Below are positions 10,246 to 20,639 of a DNA stretch of 64,000 bases, in pieces. Where the stretch lies: contig JAWZYV010013139.1 in the NCBI GenBank assembly GCA_038373885.1, positions 248,001 to 312,000 of the forward strand, written 5' to 3'. Origin of the DNA: Cheiracanthium punctorium (Eukaryota > Arthropoda > Arachnida > Araneae > Cheiracanthiidae). The notes below the pieces were generated by a model. That model was not told where the DNA came from. It did no database searches and saw nothing but the letters and a program-made list of their open reading frames with translations. The first letter of the stretch is position 1, and each line of letters opens with the position of its first letter. A program made the position numbers and the translations under genes.

Positions 10246-10600
10246 GGAATGTTTGTGTGTGTGTGTATGTCCGAACGAACTCGAAAACTGCTCTAAGGAT
10301 TCTTTTTAAATTTCGTACCTGGGGGTTTTTTGGGCCCCTGAAACCATTGAGCTAGGTCAATTGATTGAAAAAACTCTAAAACGCTCGAAATTTTAAATTT
10401 TAAATTCTTGGACGGTAGCGCCATCTATTGAGCGTTTGAAAAACACACTTGATGCAATCTTCCTAAAATTGACGCTCAAATAAGTTTGGGGAGCATTAAA
10501 AAAACACGCCATCGATATATAATAGTAAAAATTAATTTCGCAAAGAAATAAAATAAATGGAACTTGATATTCAGTACACAGACAAATAAATATTTTAGTA
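10246..10600. repeat. Repeat-like sequence with a GT tract and GCGCCATCTA motif
   Basis: It holds a short GT tract followed by TGTCCGAACGAACTCG, a GGGGGTTTTTTGGGCCCC block and TAGCGCCATCTATTGAGCG. These resemble invertebrate repeats in general and the GCCATCTAGTGG motif at 20.9-21.4 kb in particular. No boundaries could be set. Confidence 0.35.
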
Positions 10601-12082
10601 ACTAGATATGTTACACCATTCAGCTACATAAATTTGTTTAGAATTAAAATGTTATTTTTATTTCAAAATATCGTCCCGGTAACCAGCGAAAGAAAAAGAG
10701 AAAAGAGTCTTCATTGCCATCCCCGCAAGCATCTTGATGTAATATACGTAAATAATTTAATTATTCTTAATTCATAGTTATTAATACAAAACTATTCGTA
10801 AATCTTATGTGAAAAATTGCCTGAATTTATTACAATTATCCTTTTGTAACTAACGTAAAGCTAAATGTATTTTCGCGTATATACTAAAACAATAAATATT
10901 TTTCATGTATTTTATTGATCCATATGATGCGAATTTCAAAAGTGCATAAAAGTTTCAGCTTAGCCGAATAATTTAAATGAAAATGACACCCTTTTCACTC
11001 ATTCACAGTAAGAAAAAAGATCCTGTGACGTAACATGAAAATTCCATTTTGTTTTTTTAAATAACGGCACTAGGTTGAATTCTATTTTAACTGCCTTATT
11101 CCGCCAAGTTGACGATAAATATTTAAATGTAGTTACCCTGACGATTTTTTTTTTTTTTTTTTTTTAATGGGTCAACCGTTTATAATGAAACGATGTTCGA
11201 AACTCCGATGAAAAAATGATACGATCGATTCCTAAATTGGGCTCGCAGCCGAAATTCAAATTAATTTTGCAGATGATCAGCCATCAGTTTAGTTTTCATT
11301 CACTGCAGTTGATGATTTCAACTCATTTATTTTATCATCGAATGGACAACCTTTTAAAAGTTGCGGGCAGAACTTTAGGATAGTGGCCTCCTGAGCCTGA
11401 CTTCAGGATGTTAGCGAAATCGCGGGCCGTATAATTCGGATTTATATGGAAGTTTGAATGTTTTATATAGGTTTTATACAGGGTTTTGACTTGTTCTGAG
11501 GACTGGTCCAAAAGCCATGGAAGGCCCCATCAGGCCGCAGGCTGGGAGTTGTCCATATGTGGAAGCAGTAAATTGGGAGGCTGAAATCTGGTTACTAAGA
11601 TTTTTTCTAATAAATTTTCAATTCTTATTTAGACGTGGATTAGACTGTGTTGTTTTGTGTTGTGTACTATAATTAAACTAAAGGATAAAGCCCTTTGTGG
11701 AGACAATTACAGCGGGCGATAGAATGTCTACACTCAGAATATTTAATATTTACCCACTTAAAATCAAATAACTTCATATTCAATTTTTATTATACATCGA
11801 AATTCGAATTGTATAATCTGCAGAAACATTTCGTATTCGAAACATTTCGTTTGGTATCAACATCCTCGCCTATATCCATGCTTAATGCACAGAAAACCGT
11901 TTTATTTTTGAAAAAAAGTTAAACTGAGTAGTAATTTAGAAAAGCTATCTTAAGCGAATTGGAATCGTAATTTTTCTTCCAAAACCTGATAACCGTGACT
12001 TCAATGTAACGTCAATGTCACTTGCAATTATCAGATTTTTTCTTTCTTTTTTTTCTTTTTTCTTTTTTTTCTTTTTTTTTTC

Positions 12083-12113
<31 letters not shown>

Positions 12114-12720
12114 AATTATGATAATTTTCAGGCTGATCGCACCAACGAACCGTGTAAATTTTAAGTTATTAGACAATACATTTTTAATCTGTTTGGATTA
12201 ATGATGGTAAAAGTTTTATTTTGAGTGGTTGAACTTGAATTGTGACAGAGTCAGGTATCAGCGTAACTATATAGGAGCGATGTATTTTTGATTTATTCGA
12301 GGTTAGAAGTCCATTTTCTTCAGTCCATCCGTTTGTTTTATTATTGTCAACGTTTAAGTAGTTGTTAGGGTTATTATAAAAGAATATTTTTGATCTATTC
12401 TGTTTTTGATTTCATGATTTCGAAGTGTCCTTTTGTACTAATAATTTAAATTGCGTTACACTTTTTATTTTCTTAAGCGTGAGTTTATAAAATAAAATTA
12501 TGTTTAAAGCATATTTATGTAAGATTATACTTTTATGGCATCTATATTTATGTATCTATAAGATTGAATTTACGTTTGTAGAATTTGTTTATGCATGATG
12601 TATTTTCTTTGAATTAGAAAAAAATAAGTATTTTATGTTTGAATTGAAGCACTATAGAGAAATTTACAATTTCAATCGTAAAGAATTATCATCATAGATG
12701 TATTATAAAGACGTAAATGC
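10601..12720. other. Unassigned stretch with two homopolymer-rich tracts
   Basis: A T run lies near 11144-11165 and a long C/T tract (TTTCTTTTTT type) spans about 12030-12112. Near 11345-11600 is a less AT-rich patch (GTGGCCTCCTGAGCC, GGCCCCATCAGGCC) that could be a repeat edge but has no Pol III box or TIR that I can see. No coding frame is supported. Confidence 0.4.
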
Positions 12721-12721
12721 A

Positions 12722-13558
12722 TGAAAGTGTAGCTCAAAAACGAGCTGTGGAAACATATGATCACCGACAGCAGCACTTAGCCCAAATGTGTGAACCTGCA
12801 GTTAAAACACAAGCAGATGAAACAGATGATTAGTATTTGGAAGGAGAACGACATGGAACAGCTAGACGTCGACAAATACTTCGGGTAAACAGTGTAAGTA
12901 TCTACAAAGCTGCCACAAATGTGGGTACTTATTATCATAGTTTAAAACTTTTTAACATGGATTGCATTCACCCTGGAGCTTTGCATTTTTCTGAAGAGTA
13001 AAAACAAAAATTAACCGAAACCATTTTGGGGACTGTAAGATTGATGTAGGACATTCCGATTTTCCTAATGAATTGGTGTGGTTGTTTCTTCGATGTCACC
13101 CACATTTCAAAGAATTCGAAATTTGAAAGCATACTTTACAATGCTTTGTCTACAGTATATGACGAGTGAAACTAATAACGATTTTGGTGTGTACTGCTAC
13201 GTTGCGAACAGTGTATAACAGACTTGATGAATTTTTTTTTTATAAACTCATTCATCTCGCAGTTCAACCAACTCAAATTCTTGATGCTGAATTTGAACGT
13301 TCTCAATATAGACAGATATATTTCTGAAGTAATGAAGACGCTGTTAGTGAATGCATCGCCCAAGATCTTCGCTGATACCCTCGCTGATCTACTACAGAAG
13401 GAAAGGAGGCACCTTACGTTAAACTACTTTTTGCTCAACTCTGATGGCACCTACCATCGAATATTTAGCATCCCTCTTCAAAACAAAGTATATGCCATTG
13501 TAACATTGAATGCCGACCGAAGCTTACCTGATAATGTATGGGTGATCCGACAGCGATG
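12722..13558 (+). pseudogene. Decayed Helitron (RepHel) N-terminal coding region
   Basis: Pieces in order across frames: RAVETYDHRQQHLAQ (the R/E/T-rich repeats before the Rep domain), a Met-Asp-Cys...GALHFSEE segment (the zinc-finger-like ALHFSEE motif), DFPNELVWLFLRCHPHFKEF, then GVYCYVANSVYNRLDE, QYRQIYF and a TYHRIFSIP...VYAIV segment. These match the order of Helitron proteins between the zinc-finger-like region and the Rep core. Several stops and frameshifts break it. The catalytic His-hydrophobic-His and helicase motifs are not present. It is probably not the source of the Helitrons at 20.5 and 53.8 kb. Confidence 0.72.
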
Positions 13559-13659
13559 AAAATCTTTGGCAACCATGAAGATTATTGATACGTGCCAAGG
13601 CATTTACGTATTCATTATTTTACACTTAAGGAGCCTTTAGATTCTGAGCATGGCTCGGT

Positions 13660-14710
13660 AACCTGGTACTACATATTAAAATACGAACTTTAATTTTTAT
13701 ACGGTCCCTCCTTCCTCTCCTTTATAATGTTACGAATTTTCGGGGCAACCCGCTGCTCTGCGGCTTAAAATGGTTTAAAATTCGTATTCTACGCTTCAAA
13801 TAGATAAATTTTGCTTTTTGTTGCATCAAAATCGGCCAATTAGAACCCGACATATGGAGGTTTCGGTTTGCCATTGTTTTTCAATGGAGGTTCTAGAAAA
13901 CTCGAGAAATATTAGTCCTAGAGCTTAGATCTCTTAACATTTGGGGACTTATTTTTGGCGCCAAATTTGGCGATATTTCGCCAAAAGTCGCCAAGCTTGG
14001 CGACTTTTTGGTCATTTGGCGCGATTTTCCCAATGGGGTCTGGAAGTTGTTTTTCCTGCATTAAAAACGCATAATAACCTAACATTTCTCTTCTATGACG
14101 TAATCAAAATTCACACTTTTTGTAGAACCCTCGAGAAATAGACTTTTCTGGAAACTTCTTGTTCCTTCTGCGTCGGCTATTTATAGAAGCGCGCGTCGCC
14201 CCGACAGTTCTTTGTTGATCAAGCTTTGAGAGAGTGAATACGCTTGCTTTGTGAAGGAAGCTGTGTTTCGCGCTGTTTGTGAAGCTTTGAATTTAAGTGC
14301 TGTGTGTAAATTCTTCATCGCTGAGTCTTGAGAGACTGTTAGTGTTATTTCTCGTATATTTTCACTGAATTCTTGCCAGTGAAAGTGTTCTATTTTGTGT
14401 GAGAAATACAGCATTTGTGAGAGCTTCTGATCTAAGCGAACTGTTAAAAGCACATTAGTGCTAGATTGTGCTTGTGAATTGTGTACAGCTGATTGTTCTA
14501 CGAAGTTCTAGAAGCAATAAAGTTTGTGTTCCATCCTGACAAGTGACTTTTTACTTGAACTTTTTACACCAACTGGAGTTTAGAACGACGAATCCCAGGA
14601 GTAGCAGAGTAATTCCGCAACAATATTTAGAAGAATGTAGCTCTTTGCCTAAGAAAATTAATAAGACAAATGCTGTGTCTATACGTGGAATAGTTTCCGA
14701 GATAATTTGA
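13660..14710 (+). repeat. Dispersed repeat X, copy 2, split by a solo LTR
   Basis: CTGGTACTACATATTAAAAT, then TTTAATTTTTATACGG, CTCCTTCC, and after the LTR TTAGAAGAATG and AAGAAAATTAATAA. The same order runs inverted through 15410-15290. The TTAA at 13675-13678 is intact here but holds the P3 element in the other copy. Confidence 0.82.
13728..14622 (+). mobile_element. Solo LTR (Gypsy-like, ~895 bp)
   Basis: It begins TGTTACGAATT and ends AATTCCGCAACA, short inverted termini of the TG...CA type. Flanks are ATAA and ATAT; the unoccupied copy at 15290-15410 (inverted) reads CTTTATGTTTAG, so a 4-bp target was duplicated and has since drifted. Inside are a TATTTATA box (14178-14185), a downstream GC-richer start region and an AATAAA signal (14516-14521). 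TTTTTGGCGCCAAA at 13952-13965 and nearby CGCCAAA motifs are E2F-like. No internal retroelement sequence is next to it. Confidence 0.85.
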
Positions 14711-14840
14711 AATTTTTGGCATTTGTCAATAAGGGATGTCTTCAAAGTGAGAAAAATGTAATTACTTTTCAAATGGCGTTAATGTATGTTAATACTCACT
14801 CGATAGACACAATCGACCAATCAAATCCTAATTTAGCTAG

Positions 14841-14896
14841 AATAAATGATGCCAAACGATATTTTTGCGCCAAATTTGGCGACGCGCAGCACTTAA
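14841..14896. repeat. 56-bp perfect repeat, copy 2
   Basis: Identical to 9669-9724. Its last part, GCGCAGCACTTA, is repeated again immediately downstream. It lies outside the solo LTR. Confidence 0.9.
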
Positions 14897-15286
14897 TCCG
14901 CGCAGCACTTACAGGAAAGTAAGGCATGTTTGTCAAATTCTAGTGAGAGTTATTACACCGTAGTAACCTGCACCATTATTTTGTCATTCTCTTTTGCATT
15001 TTAAAATTCCTTCTCCAGAAGCGTGATGTAATGAGTGGATGATCCCCCCTAAAAACTAAATGATCGCTAATTTCATAAAGCAGCACCGATCATTTTACGT
15101 AAAACTGCACCTGTTAATTCCAGACATTTCAACGCATTTAATTGTCAACAATGGAATCGTTTTTTAACTTTTTTCAACTCATAGTTGGTCCCCCAAAGTA
15201 AAGAATTTTTCGCTTGAAAATCGACGCCAACACAGCAGGTAAAGTGGCGTAAGTCATCATTTTTAAAAAATAATTTTTTTGCTAAC

Positions 15287-15410
15287 TATTCCACTTAGAG
15301 ACACGGGATTTGTTTTATTAATTTTCTTAAAGAAAGAGCAACATTCTTCTAAACATAAAGGGTAGGAAGGAGGGAGCGTATAAAAATTAAATCTCGTGTT
15401 TTAACCCTCT
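15287..15410 (-). repeat. Dispersed repeat X, copy 3 (left portion; LTR-free)
   Basis: Reverse complement of the sequence flanking the solo LTR: TTCCACTTAGAGACAC, TATTAATTTTCTTAAAG, CATTCTTCTAAACATAAAGG, GGAGGGAGCGTATAAAAATT. This is the empty site for the 13728-14622 LTR. It ends at the TTAA (15411-15414) that bounds P3, and repeat X resumes at 17989. Confidence 0.82.
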
Positions 15411-15488
15411 GGTCACCCTGAACCTCATATGAGGCTCCTACTTCAAATAGCAATATTCAAAGAGGAAACAATTGAATTTAGTATTTTT

Positions 15489-17563
15489 ACTTCCTTGTAC
15501 GTAGTATAAGGAAGTAATGTGATCCCGAAAAATTTTGGGGGCCAAATTTCGACAAAAAAACCGATTTTGACTACCTCTAAATTTAATTTTAAGAATTTTT
15601 TCGATGCATCTCATCGTAGGCTAGCATGCACGATCATATTAACGCGTCTGCAACTCATTTTGACCAGCGGCGAGTTTATTGTGGTCAGTTTTTCCATGCC
15701 GTCTGTACGTACGTACGTACGTACGTACGTATGTATGTAACTCGCATATCTCAAAAACTATTGGTCGTAGAATGTTGAGATTTGATATTTAGGATTGTTC
15801 TATGATCTAGTTGTGCACCTCCCCTTTTGGTCGCAATCGAATGTATAGTTTATGTACAGGACCGCCCAAAAGATTCGAAATACATTACGCTCTATGGGCC
15901 GAAATTCATTAAACTCGCATATCTCAAAAACTATTAGGCGTAGAATGTCGAAACTTCATATTTTGGATAGTTGTAACATCTAGTTGTGCGCCTCCCCTTT
16001 TGGTTCCATTCGATTGGATAGTTTATCTACAGGACCGTCCAAAACATTCGAAATACATAACGCTCAATGGGTCGAAATTCATTAAACTCGCATATCTCAA
16101 AAACTATTAGGCGTAGAATGTTGAAATTTTATATTTAGGATTGTTGTAATATCTAGTTGTGCACCTACCCTTTCGGTTCCATTCGACTGGATAGTTTATC
16201 TACAGAACCGCCTAAAATATTCGAAATACATTACGCTCAATGGGCCGAAATTCATCAAAGCGTTTTTTAGAGCTATTGCGCTATTTCAAACGACTCAGAA
16301 GTGATATATGCTGTAAAGAGTTAGAAAATGAATTTCTGCATTAAAAAAAGTGTCTTTATCATTTACAGGTTCTGCTACAGAACACTCAAAAGATTTCCAA
16401 TACATTACGGTCAATGGCAATTTTAGGGGATTCATCCATTTCAAGCACAATACCATCCTACCACATAAGTTAGGTAATGGTCCGACCACGGTCACGTGCC
16501 TCCCTCAAGAACTATGCCAAAAGTCGCCAAGCTTGGCGACTTTTTTGTGTACGTGTGTGCATATTTAACTCTCAAATCTCAAAAACTATTATGAAATTTC
16601 ATATATAAGATTGTTGTAACATCTAGGCGTGCATCTCGATTTTTGGTTAAAATCTACTGGAGAGTTTATTTACAGGACCACCGATAAGAATTTCAGTACT
16701 TTAATGTCTATGGACATCTTCAATATAATACAATTGTAGACAGTCATTGCTTGGTACATGCCCAAAATCTCGCCGTCTGTCCTCGACCTTGGCGAGTTTT
16801 GCCGAAATGTCGCCAAATTTGGCGATAGTCAGTCGTTTGGTCCATGCCCAAAGTATCGCCATTTGTCATCGTTTTTGGCGAGTTTTGGCGAAATATCGCC
16901 AAATTTGGCGATAATCTGTCATTGTTGGTCCATGCTTAAAATCTCACCAAATGTCGTCGACATTGACGAGTTTCGCCAAAATATCGCCAAATTTGGCGCC
17001 AAAAATTATTTCGTATTTTGTATAACTCTAAAACTTTAACCCGTAGAATTTTGAACGTTTGTATTTAGAACTATATTATAATATCTAACGGTTTTCAATA
17101 TCTTTTTTGACAGCAATCGACTGGGAATTTATTTACAGGGTGAGCCAAATGACTTTAAATACATTAAGGTGTATGGATACATTCAATTCATTGAAAATCT
17201 GTGGTCAATGACTACTTGGCTATCCCCAAAATCTCGCCGTCTGTCCTCGACCTTGGCGAGTTTTGCCGAAATGTCGCCAAATTTGGCGATAGTCAGTCAT
17301 TTGGTCCATGCCGAAAGTATCGCCATTTGTCATCGTTCTTGGCGAGTTTTGGCGAAATATCGCCAAATAAAGTGTCAGAAGGAAATCTTTCAAATTGAAC
17401 TCAGCTTGGCGATATCGAAATATTTGGCTAGAAATCGCTAAACCTTACTATTATTGATATTTTATCTCTTTCAAACAAATAAGTTTAGAGGAAGTGCGTA
17501 AAAAACATTTTTGATTTAATAGACGTGCAAGGAAGTCATGTGTTGGACACATCAGATTTTTTT
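15489..17563 (+). repeat. Hairpin-ended dispersed element, type B
   Basis: It starts with a perfect hairpin ACTTCCTT...AAGGAAGT (15489-15515). Then come a leader, an ACGT microsatellite (about 15707-15737), three units of exactly 173 bp (CTCGCATATCTCAAAAACTA at 15741, 15914, 16087), degenerate units near 16290, 16560 and 17020, and two blocks rich in CGCCAAATTTGGCG. It ends GGAAGTC, a small GTGTTGGACAC hairpin and CAGATTTTTTT. The layout and the unit (TACAGG...TACATTA...ATGG...GAAATTC) are shared with type A. Confidence 0.8.
16757..17370. repeat. CGCCAAATTTGGCG-rich tandem blocks inside the type B element
   Basis: Three ~85-bp units (CCATGC..AAAATCTCGCC, TTGGCGAGTTTTGCCGAAAT, GTCGCCAAATTTGGCGATA) run through 16757-17005. 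The first two units recur almost unchanged at 17225-17366. TTTGGCGCCAAA at 16992-17003 is a perfect E2F-type palindrome. Confidence 0.8.
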
Positions 17564-17998
17564 CTTTCAGTGATATGAATATCATTCATTCGTGTAGAAA
17601 GTATAGGAGGCTCTTAACTAGATGCATAAATCGTGCCTAGATTGCAGTACTAGTCCATTTAGAGAATTTTTACAGTTTTCGCTGCATTGTTTCAGGAGAA
17701 AATTTAAGAAAATATTCACGCTGCTTTTTTACCGTTTCTTTTCTTTTTAAGGTAAGTATAGTTTTTTTCTTATTCCTCAACCTTTACCTAATATGTGCAT
17801 CCTTTTAAAGTAATTTTAGCACAAAAAAATGCTTCGAAAATGCAGAAATTATTATTAGAAAAATCTAATATTAATCGAAATTAGAAAAAAAATGTTTTTG
17901 CATGATTTATAATAGTATTTCAGATGCATTAAATGCTAGACAGATTTTTTTTCTCTGATTTTTCATAATTCGGTGACGAGAGGGTTAATATGTATACA

Positions 17999-18128
17999 AT
18001 CCCCAGTAAAAAAATGCCTTATCTGAAAACTACTCATAATTTGACGAACTTTTCTAATTGGAAGTATGTTTCTATCACTTACGGTTTAGAAAATAATCGT
18101 CTTAACATCTGTTTTGAATCACCCAGTA
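17999..18128 (-). repeat. Dispersed repeat X, copy 3 (right portion)
   Basis: Reverse complement of 10086-10215 with about one change per six bases. It continues copy 3 beyond the P3 insertion. Confidence 0.78.
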
Positions 18129-18224
18129 TACTTATTGTATTGTACTTAAAATGAATGAGTGTCTCTAAACTGACGGACTCCGTAATGTATTTTGAATGTC
18201 TTTTGGGTGCTCCTTTAGAAGAAC

Positions 18225-18465
18225 TATACATGCTACTTGTTTGTTTGTTTGTGTGTTGACTGCACGAAGGTCCTAGGTCTGTAGGGGGAATACCCTCCGT
18301 AGAAGACTTTCTAGGGGATCCTAGCCCGTATTTACTCGAGGTTCCGGAGAAAATCACGGAAATCTACGAACGGCTAGGTCGACAGGCGCAACCGGGGTTT
18401 GAACCTGGCACCTCCTGCCTTCCAGTTTCGAGAGCAGAACTTCTCTGCCACAGGTGGCGTCTATA
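18225..18465 (-). mobile_element. tRNA-derived SINE
   Basis: On the minus strand: an A-box-like TGGCAGAGAAGTT, a B box GGTTCAAACCCCGG, then the body with CGTAGATTTCCGTG, GGAACCTCGAGTAAATACGG, CCTAGAAAGTC and GGGGTATTCCC, in the same order as the SINE at 35362. Divergence is high. The inverted repeat orientation matches several neighbours. Confidence 0.75.
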
Positions 18466-18984
18466 AATGCTACAGACACTATTTTCTATAGGCAGCACTA
18501 TTTTCAAACCTTAATAACATATATGAATTTTGTTTTGTTTTTTTAAATATCCGAATAACTCTAAAATAAGCTTCAAAGCATGACTGCCGAAAGAGCGTGA
18601 TGTGTTAGTATTTTTTTGGGGGTACTCCTGTGAAAGAACTATAAATGCTGCCTTATCTTTAATTTTTCAGTAATTCCAAATGAATATATTTTCACTAAAA
18701 TCTAAATTTGAATTCAGCATAAAGTTCTACGATCAACTTTCGAAACTTGAGCTCTGTTTTGTTAAGCGTATGACTTTTTACTATAAAATTTATTATAGAT
18801 AGTAACTGAAAGCAGTTATCTACACTAATAAGATAGTACACTAATAAGATAAAACAGTAAACTTTGTTTGTTTATATGTAGTGGTTCGGGTCCCAACGTG
18901 TTTATATGTAGTGGATAATCTCTGTAACTACTGAAGCGACTAAGAAATCTTTCGCTCATAGAAAGCGAGGCTATCCCTGACAGA
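18466..18984. other. Unassigned AT-rich stretch
   Basis: Nothing coding. A short direct duplication of GTTTATATGTAGTGG occurs at about 18866-18914. Confidence 0.4.
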
Positions 18985-19150
18985 CGTAAGCTATTCATAC
19001 ATTTTGTTCATTTCTACCTCATTCAGGAGCCGATAGATGGCAGCACTACCGATCGTTAGGCCGTCTTTGGTTGGTTCCACGATCGAACTCAGAACCTTTC
19101 GGCTGTGAGACCGACACCTCTCCCAACTGGCCTACCGCGGACAGGCCCCC
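18985..19150 (-). mobile_element. tRNA-derived SINE, second type
   Basis: The minus strand reads like a tRNA 5' half: GTAGGCCAGTTGGGAGAGG (A box with a D-loop-like GTTGGGAG), a GTCTCACAGCCGAAAGG anticodon-like arm, then GAGTTCGATCGTGG (B box). Downstream is AGTGCTGCCATCTATCGG. No acceptor-stem pairing or 3' end was found, so it is a SINE head and not a tRNA gene. Confidence 0.7.
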
Positions 19151-19439
19151 ACATCACCTCATTAGTGTACGTGGCATATTTTACTGTCTGGGATTTTTTT
19201 GTACGTGCACAGTATACAAATTTAAAAAAGTGTTTTTTTTTAATTGGCAAGAAGATTTTTTTCTTTAGGTAGTCTTTTCTCCTTCCTTATTTTGAACTTA
19301 AAAAAAAATTGCATTGCTCCCTTATCTCTTTAAAGCGTGTTTCCCCCTTTTTGGATTAATATTTGCAACTACCACGTGGAAATGCACATAAAACGTCACA
19401 AGGCTGCTCAAAAACGAAAAAATAAATGTTGTTGAAAAA

Positions 19440-19790
19440 TAAAACTAACGAAAAACTCAAAAAAAAAAAAGAGTTAACTTTGTACTGGTTCAATGCATTT
19501 TTATGGCTTATAAAATAAAATACAATAAAAACTAATTAGAAACTTCGACAAAATGAGTTAACTTTGTTTTAAGTTCAATGCATTTTTATAGCTTATAAAA
19601 TAAAATACAAGTAAAACTACTTAAAAACTTCGAAAAAAAAAAGAGTTAACTTTGTACTAGGTTTAATGCATTCTTATAGCGTATAAAATAAAATACAAAT
19701 AAAACTTCGAAAACCAAAAAAAGTTACCTTTGTAGTAGATTCAATGCATTTTCAGAAATTATAAAATAAAATACAATGTTTCACTTAAAA
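19440..19790. repeat. Tandem array, four copies of ~79-88 bp
   Basis: GAGTTAACTTTGT (last copy AGTTACCTTTGT) recurs at 19471, 19555, 19643 and about 19722. Each is followed by TTCAATGCATTTTTATAG and TATAAAATAAAATACAA. Confidence 0.85.
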
Positions 19791-20127
19791 TTGAATATTT
19801 TGCCAGATACGAAACCAATTCTTTAAAAATAAATACAGTCATTAAATTTTAAATTAAGAAGCATCCACAAACATATCTTCATAAGTACTGAGCCGAGATT
19901 CACGTACATACTCTCGCAGAAAATTTTAATGACCCAACATTACTAAAATACTTCGCAATTACACATGTTGCGATTTTAAATTATTGAGGCAATGAAACTT
20001 AAGCACCGCAATTTTGAAAATTTAACGCGGTATATGGGTGCGGCGCTTATGTACGGGTTAACGCTAATCTTAATTCGTGTACGCTAGAGTTTTCTTTCCA
20101 AAATAAATCATATATGAGAGCGCAAGC

Positions 20128-20265
20128 CGCCTGAGTTGGAATGCCCTAATTACTATTGATAAATTCATGCTGATCTGGGCTCTCTGAGGTGTTATTTGAA
20201 AAGACTTCGGTAATTCTACCGAAATTTAAATAAGCTTGAGGTTTCTTGAAGGCGTGCGAAATATG
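20128..20265 (+). repeat. Dispersed module M, copy 2
   Basis: GCCCTAATTACTATTGATAA, ATTCATGCTGAT, GAGGTGTTATTTGAAAAGAC, TTCGGTAATTC. It shares the ordered blocks of the other M copies. Confidence 0.45.
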
Positions 20266-20312
20266 AGATTTAATGAAGATGCTTTCGTAATATCTTTGTG
20301 TATAAAATGCAA

Positions 20313-20475
20313 CCGAACGTGTACCATGTAAGGAAAGTATTGTAATCATAAATAAATTCGACTTTGAGATCTTTTCAATTCTTTTATACTATTTTAACGA
20401 GATCTATGTATGTGTGTGTGTAAGAGAACACGGTCGCTCTGAAACGGCGATTTCGATTCAGCTAGAATTTAGAAT
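20313..20475 (+). repeat. Type A element fragment (5' part)
   Basis: CCGAACGTGTACCATGTAAG, GAAAGTATTGTAATCATAAA, TTCGACTTTGAGATC, then a GT microsatellite and AGAGAACACGGTCGCTC, matching the first 160 bp of 6355-6849. It stops at a TA repeat next to the Helitron terminus. Confidence 0.75.
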
Positions 20476-20639
20476 ATATATATATATATATACTAGCTGA
20501 AGTACCCGTTCTTCGCACGGGAATGAATGGACTTTTTGATATTAATATTTGTTGTGATTACTATTTATTGTAATAAAGAGATATAGCAAAATGGATATCG
20601 CGTTATATTGTGTTCAATAATCATGCATACTAAATTTCA

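Larger units (their letters stand above)
15415..17984 (+). mobile_element. TTAA-flanked piggyBac-like element, family P3
   Basis: TTAA at 15411-15414 and 17985-17988; ends CCCTCTGGTCACC and, inverted, CCCTCTCGTCACC. A subterminal palindrome CCTCATATGAGG follows the left terminus. It sits in repeat X, whose copies at 10.2 and 13.7 kb have a single TTAA at the same place. Most of the length is a type B element (15489-17563), leaving about 530 bp of P3 itself. No transposase frame was found. Confidence 0.85.

Noticed and set aside
16758..17441. Several 65-93-codon frames rich in SPS/LASF repeats
   Set aside because: They are translations of the CGCCAAATTTGGCG tandem blocks in the type B element; all frames stay open because the unit lacks stops.
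19070..19150. Possible tRNA gene on the minus strand
   Set aside because: A and B boxes are good, but acceptor ends do not pair and SINE body follows the B box.
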